DNA from: Piscirickettsiaceae bacterium
GTDB taxonomy: Bacteria > Pseudomonadota > Gammaproteobacteria > Thiomicrospirales > Thiomicrospiraceae
DNA length: 6,596 bases
Assembly: GCA_021767305.1 (NCBI GenBank)
Contig: JAASTL010000052.1
Location: 1 to 6,596, forward strand
Reading direction: 5' to 3'
Positions within the stretch are counted from its first letter, which is position 1, and every line of letters begins with the position of its first letter. Made by a program: the position numbers and the translations under genes. The notes beneath the pieces are model-generated. The model worked only from the letters and a program-made list of their open reading frames with translations, did no database searches and was not told the origin of the DNA. Positions 5,553 to 6,596 of the stretch are shown in pieces.

Positions 5553-6410
5553 TTATTTGTTGTTAGCAAGTTGCTTAAAATCGCTTTGCCATTCTCTTAA
5601 ACTCTTTTGTAAATTCCCTACCTGTTCTACTTCTAAAGTGGGTTGCAACTGCATAATAAATTCAACCATTGCCTGCCGGTTTTCTTTGTTTTTGATTTTA
5701 AAGGCCTCACTCCACTGTGCTTTTCTATTGGTAAATAATTGCATGAGTGCATCAGCACTCTGTTTATCTGATGTTTGTGAAAAAATCTTTTGCAAAGCTT
5801 CTCGCCATGCCACTCGATTTTGATAGAAATAAGGTGGCATCCAAGGTTTATTTATTGACCAGTTTTTTATGGTCTGTTTTTGCTCTTCGGTGACATAACC
5901 CAAATTATCTTGCAGGAATTCCAGCATCTTCTGCTCGGTTTTTAAACGCGATTCTTCTATACCGATCTCTAAATTGTCTTTGGCATAATCTGCCGTTTTA
6001 TCTTGCAGGTTTTCAAGTAACTCTGCTTTTTGCGCTGGCGTCATCACCAACATCAAGGGGACGGCTTGTTTGCCTATTTGCGTAAATACGGTTTGAAAAT
6101 GGCTTTCAAACTCTAAAATGAACTCCTTTATCTGCTGTTCTGATAGTGGGTCATTCAAGGCATTTTCAATTTTTGCGAGTGATTCAGCATATTTGGGTAA
6201 CTGCGTAGTTCGATGCCAATCAAGCAATTCATCTAGCGCTTTATCAAACTGTGGTTCTTGAAAATCTTGCAGCGTAACGTAATCATTCAAATACCAAGGA
6301 ATAAGCCAATCTAGCTGGTTATAAATCCAGCGCGTTGAGCACGCACTTAGAAAAACCACCGGAATAATCACTAAGATCATTTTTTGAGCACTACTGATTT
6401 TCACATTCAT
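5553..6410 (-). CDS. DUF6279-type lipoprotein
   Basis: Predicted lipoprotein of 285 residues. The N-terminus has Lys4 and Lys10, a hydrophobic core (about 11-21) and a lipobox LSAC with Cys24 as the lipidation site; Ser25 at +2 suggests outer-membrane sorting by the enterobacterial rule. The mature start RWIYNQLDWLIPWYLNDYV (28-46) matches what I recall of DUF6279 lipoproteins in gammaproteobacteria. The rest is soluble, Gln/Glu/Lys-rich and probably mainly helical, with the aromatic patch KPWMPPYFYQNR around 189-200. I know of no established function. ATG 6410 is the natural start because the signal peptide follows directly; the AGAG-like ribosome-binding sequence lies in an eight-base tandem repeat. 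It follows the partial gene at the right edge by 57 bases on the same strand. I see no strong terminator between its stop and the tRNA promoter. Confidence 0.82.
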   Translation of the reverse strand: MNVKISSAQKMILVIIPVVFLSACSTRWIYNQLDWLIPWYLNDYVTLQDFQEPQFDKALDELLDWHRTTQLPKYAESLAKIENALNDPLSEQQIKEFILEFESHFQTVFTQIGKQAVPLMLVMTPAQKAELLENLQDKTADYAKDNLEIGIEESRLKTEQKMLEFLQDNLGYVTEEQKQTIKNWSINKPWMPPYFYQNRVAWREALQKIFSQTSDKQSADALMQLFTNRKAQWSEAFKIKNKENRQAMVEFIMQLQPTLEVEQVGNLQKSLREWQSDFKQLANNK

Positions 6411-6434
6411 TGACTCTCTGACTCACTGACTCTA
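6411..6434. repeat. Octanucleotide tandem repeat, three TGACTCNN units
   Basis: TGACTCTC, TGACTCAC and TGACTCTA follow one another at 6411-6418, 6419-6426 and 6427-6434, touching the start codon of the lipoprotein gene. On the minus strand this reads as GAGTCA units, and the copy next to the start codon supplies the AGAGAG that may serve as the ribosome-binding site. The last two bases of each unit vary. Confidence 0.75.
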
Positions 6435-6448
6435 TGCATTATTTTAGT

Positions 6449-6472
6449 AATGATTGATTCGGAGCAATCATT
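6449..6472. repeat. Perfect 8-bp inverted repeat at the end of the partial gene
   Basis: AATGATTG (6449-6456) and CAATCATT (6465-6472) are perfect complements around an eight-base loop. The stop codon of the partial minus-strand gene (6470-6468) lies in one arm. On the minus strand the stem is followed by ACTAAAATAA rather than a T-run, so it is at best a weak terminator or a 3'-end-stabilising hairpin between this gene and the lipoprotein gene. Confidence 0.5.
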
Positions 6473-6596
6473 GAATAGACTGCGATTGTTGCAGCATTTC
6501 CATTCTGCGCATGGGCATTTGATCGATTTGTTGATAGAAAAACGTTAAATCTAAATCATCCGATTGCTCTTTGACCTCTCCATCCTTACCGACTAA
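6468..6596 (-). CDS. C-terminal end of an unidentified protein (partial)
   Basis: An open frame enters at the right edge and runs 42 codons to a TGA at 6470-6468. Its 5' part lies outside the window. The visible tail is hydrophilic and acidic at first (GKDGEVKEQSDDLDL), then rich in Met and Gln (YQQIDQMPMRRMEMLQQSQ), and probably helical. I do not recognise the family. The frame could be real because the gap to the lipoprotein gene is short, the strand is the same and the stop sits in a hairpin, but 42 codons could be open by chance. Confidence 0.5.
   Translation of the reverse strand, partial: LVGKDGEVKEQSDDLDLTFFYQQIDQMPMRRMEMLQQSQSIQ

Noticed and set aside
5548..5823. Plus-strand open frame opposite the lipoprotein gene
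   Set aside because: It is antisense to a gene with a clear signal peptide and lipobox, and its Cys/Ser/Leu-rich translation looks like a shadow.

Overview
The window looks like a piece of a gammaproteobacterial chromosome of moderate to low GC. The ManB is close in sequence to the enterobacterial CpsG/ManB type, both tRNA genes encode their own CCA ends, and the outer-membrane-type lipoprotein fits a Gram-negative cell. A marine or sulfur-oxidising gammaproteobacterium is possible, but that is a guess. I see no phage, IS element, CRISPR array or rRNA.

Left half, plus strand (about 1-3659): a repeat-rich leader (1-126), then phosphomannomutase manB (182-1531), an intergenic region with an imperfect inverted repeat, a WcaJ-type undecaprenyl-phosphate sugar-1-phosphate transferase (1811-3208), a perfect heptanucleotide array starting on the wcaJ stop codon (3205-3250), and a small VanZ-like membrane protein (3276-3659). 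Right half, minus strand: an O-antigen ligase/polymerase-family membrane protein (3702-5066) converging on vanZ, then a tRNA-Phe/tRNA-Leu operon with a clear promoter and terminator, a DUF6279-type lipoprotein (5553-6410), and the last 42 codons of another gene cut by the window edge.

The sugar genes fit surface polysaccharide synthesis. ManB makes mannose-1-phosphate for GDP-mannose sugars, WcaJ loads the first sugar phosphate onto undecaprenyl phosphate at the inner membrane, and the Wzy_C-type protein would polymerise or ligate finished units on the periplasmic side. The VanZ-like protein has no assignable role. The tRNA operon and lipoprotein appear to be an unrelated neighbouring block.

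I do not see a convincing new biological system. The points most worth a second look are the short tandem repeats at gene boundaries: a 7-mer between wcaJ and vanZ, an 8-mer abutting the lipoprotein start, and a degenerate roughly 24-mer just upstream of manB. None can act as a coding-frame switch as it stands, but they may vary in length or mark recombination-prone junctions.
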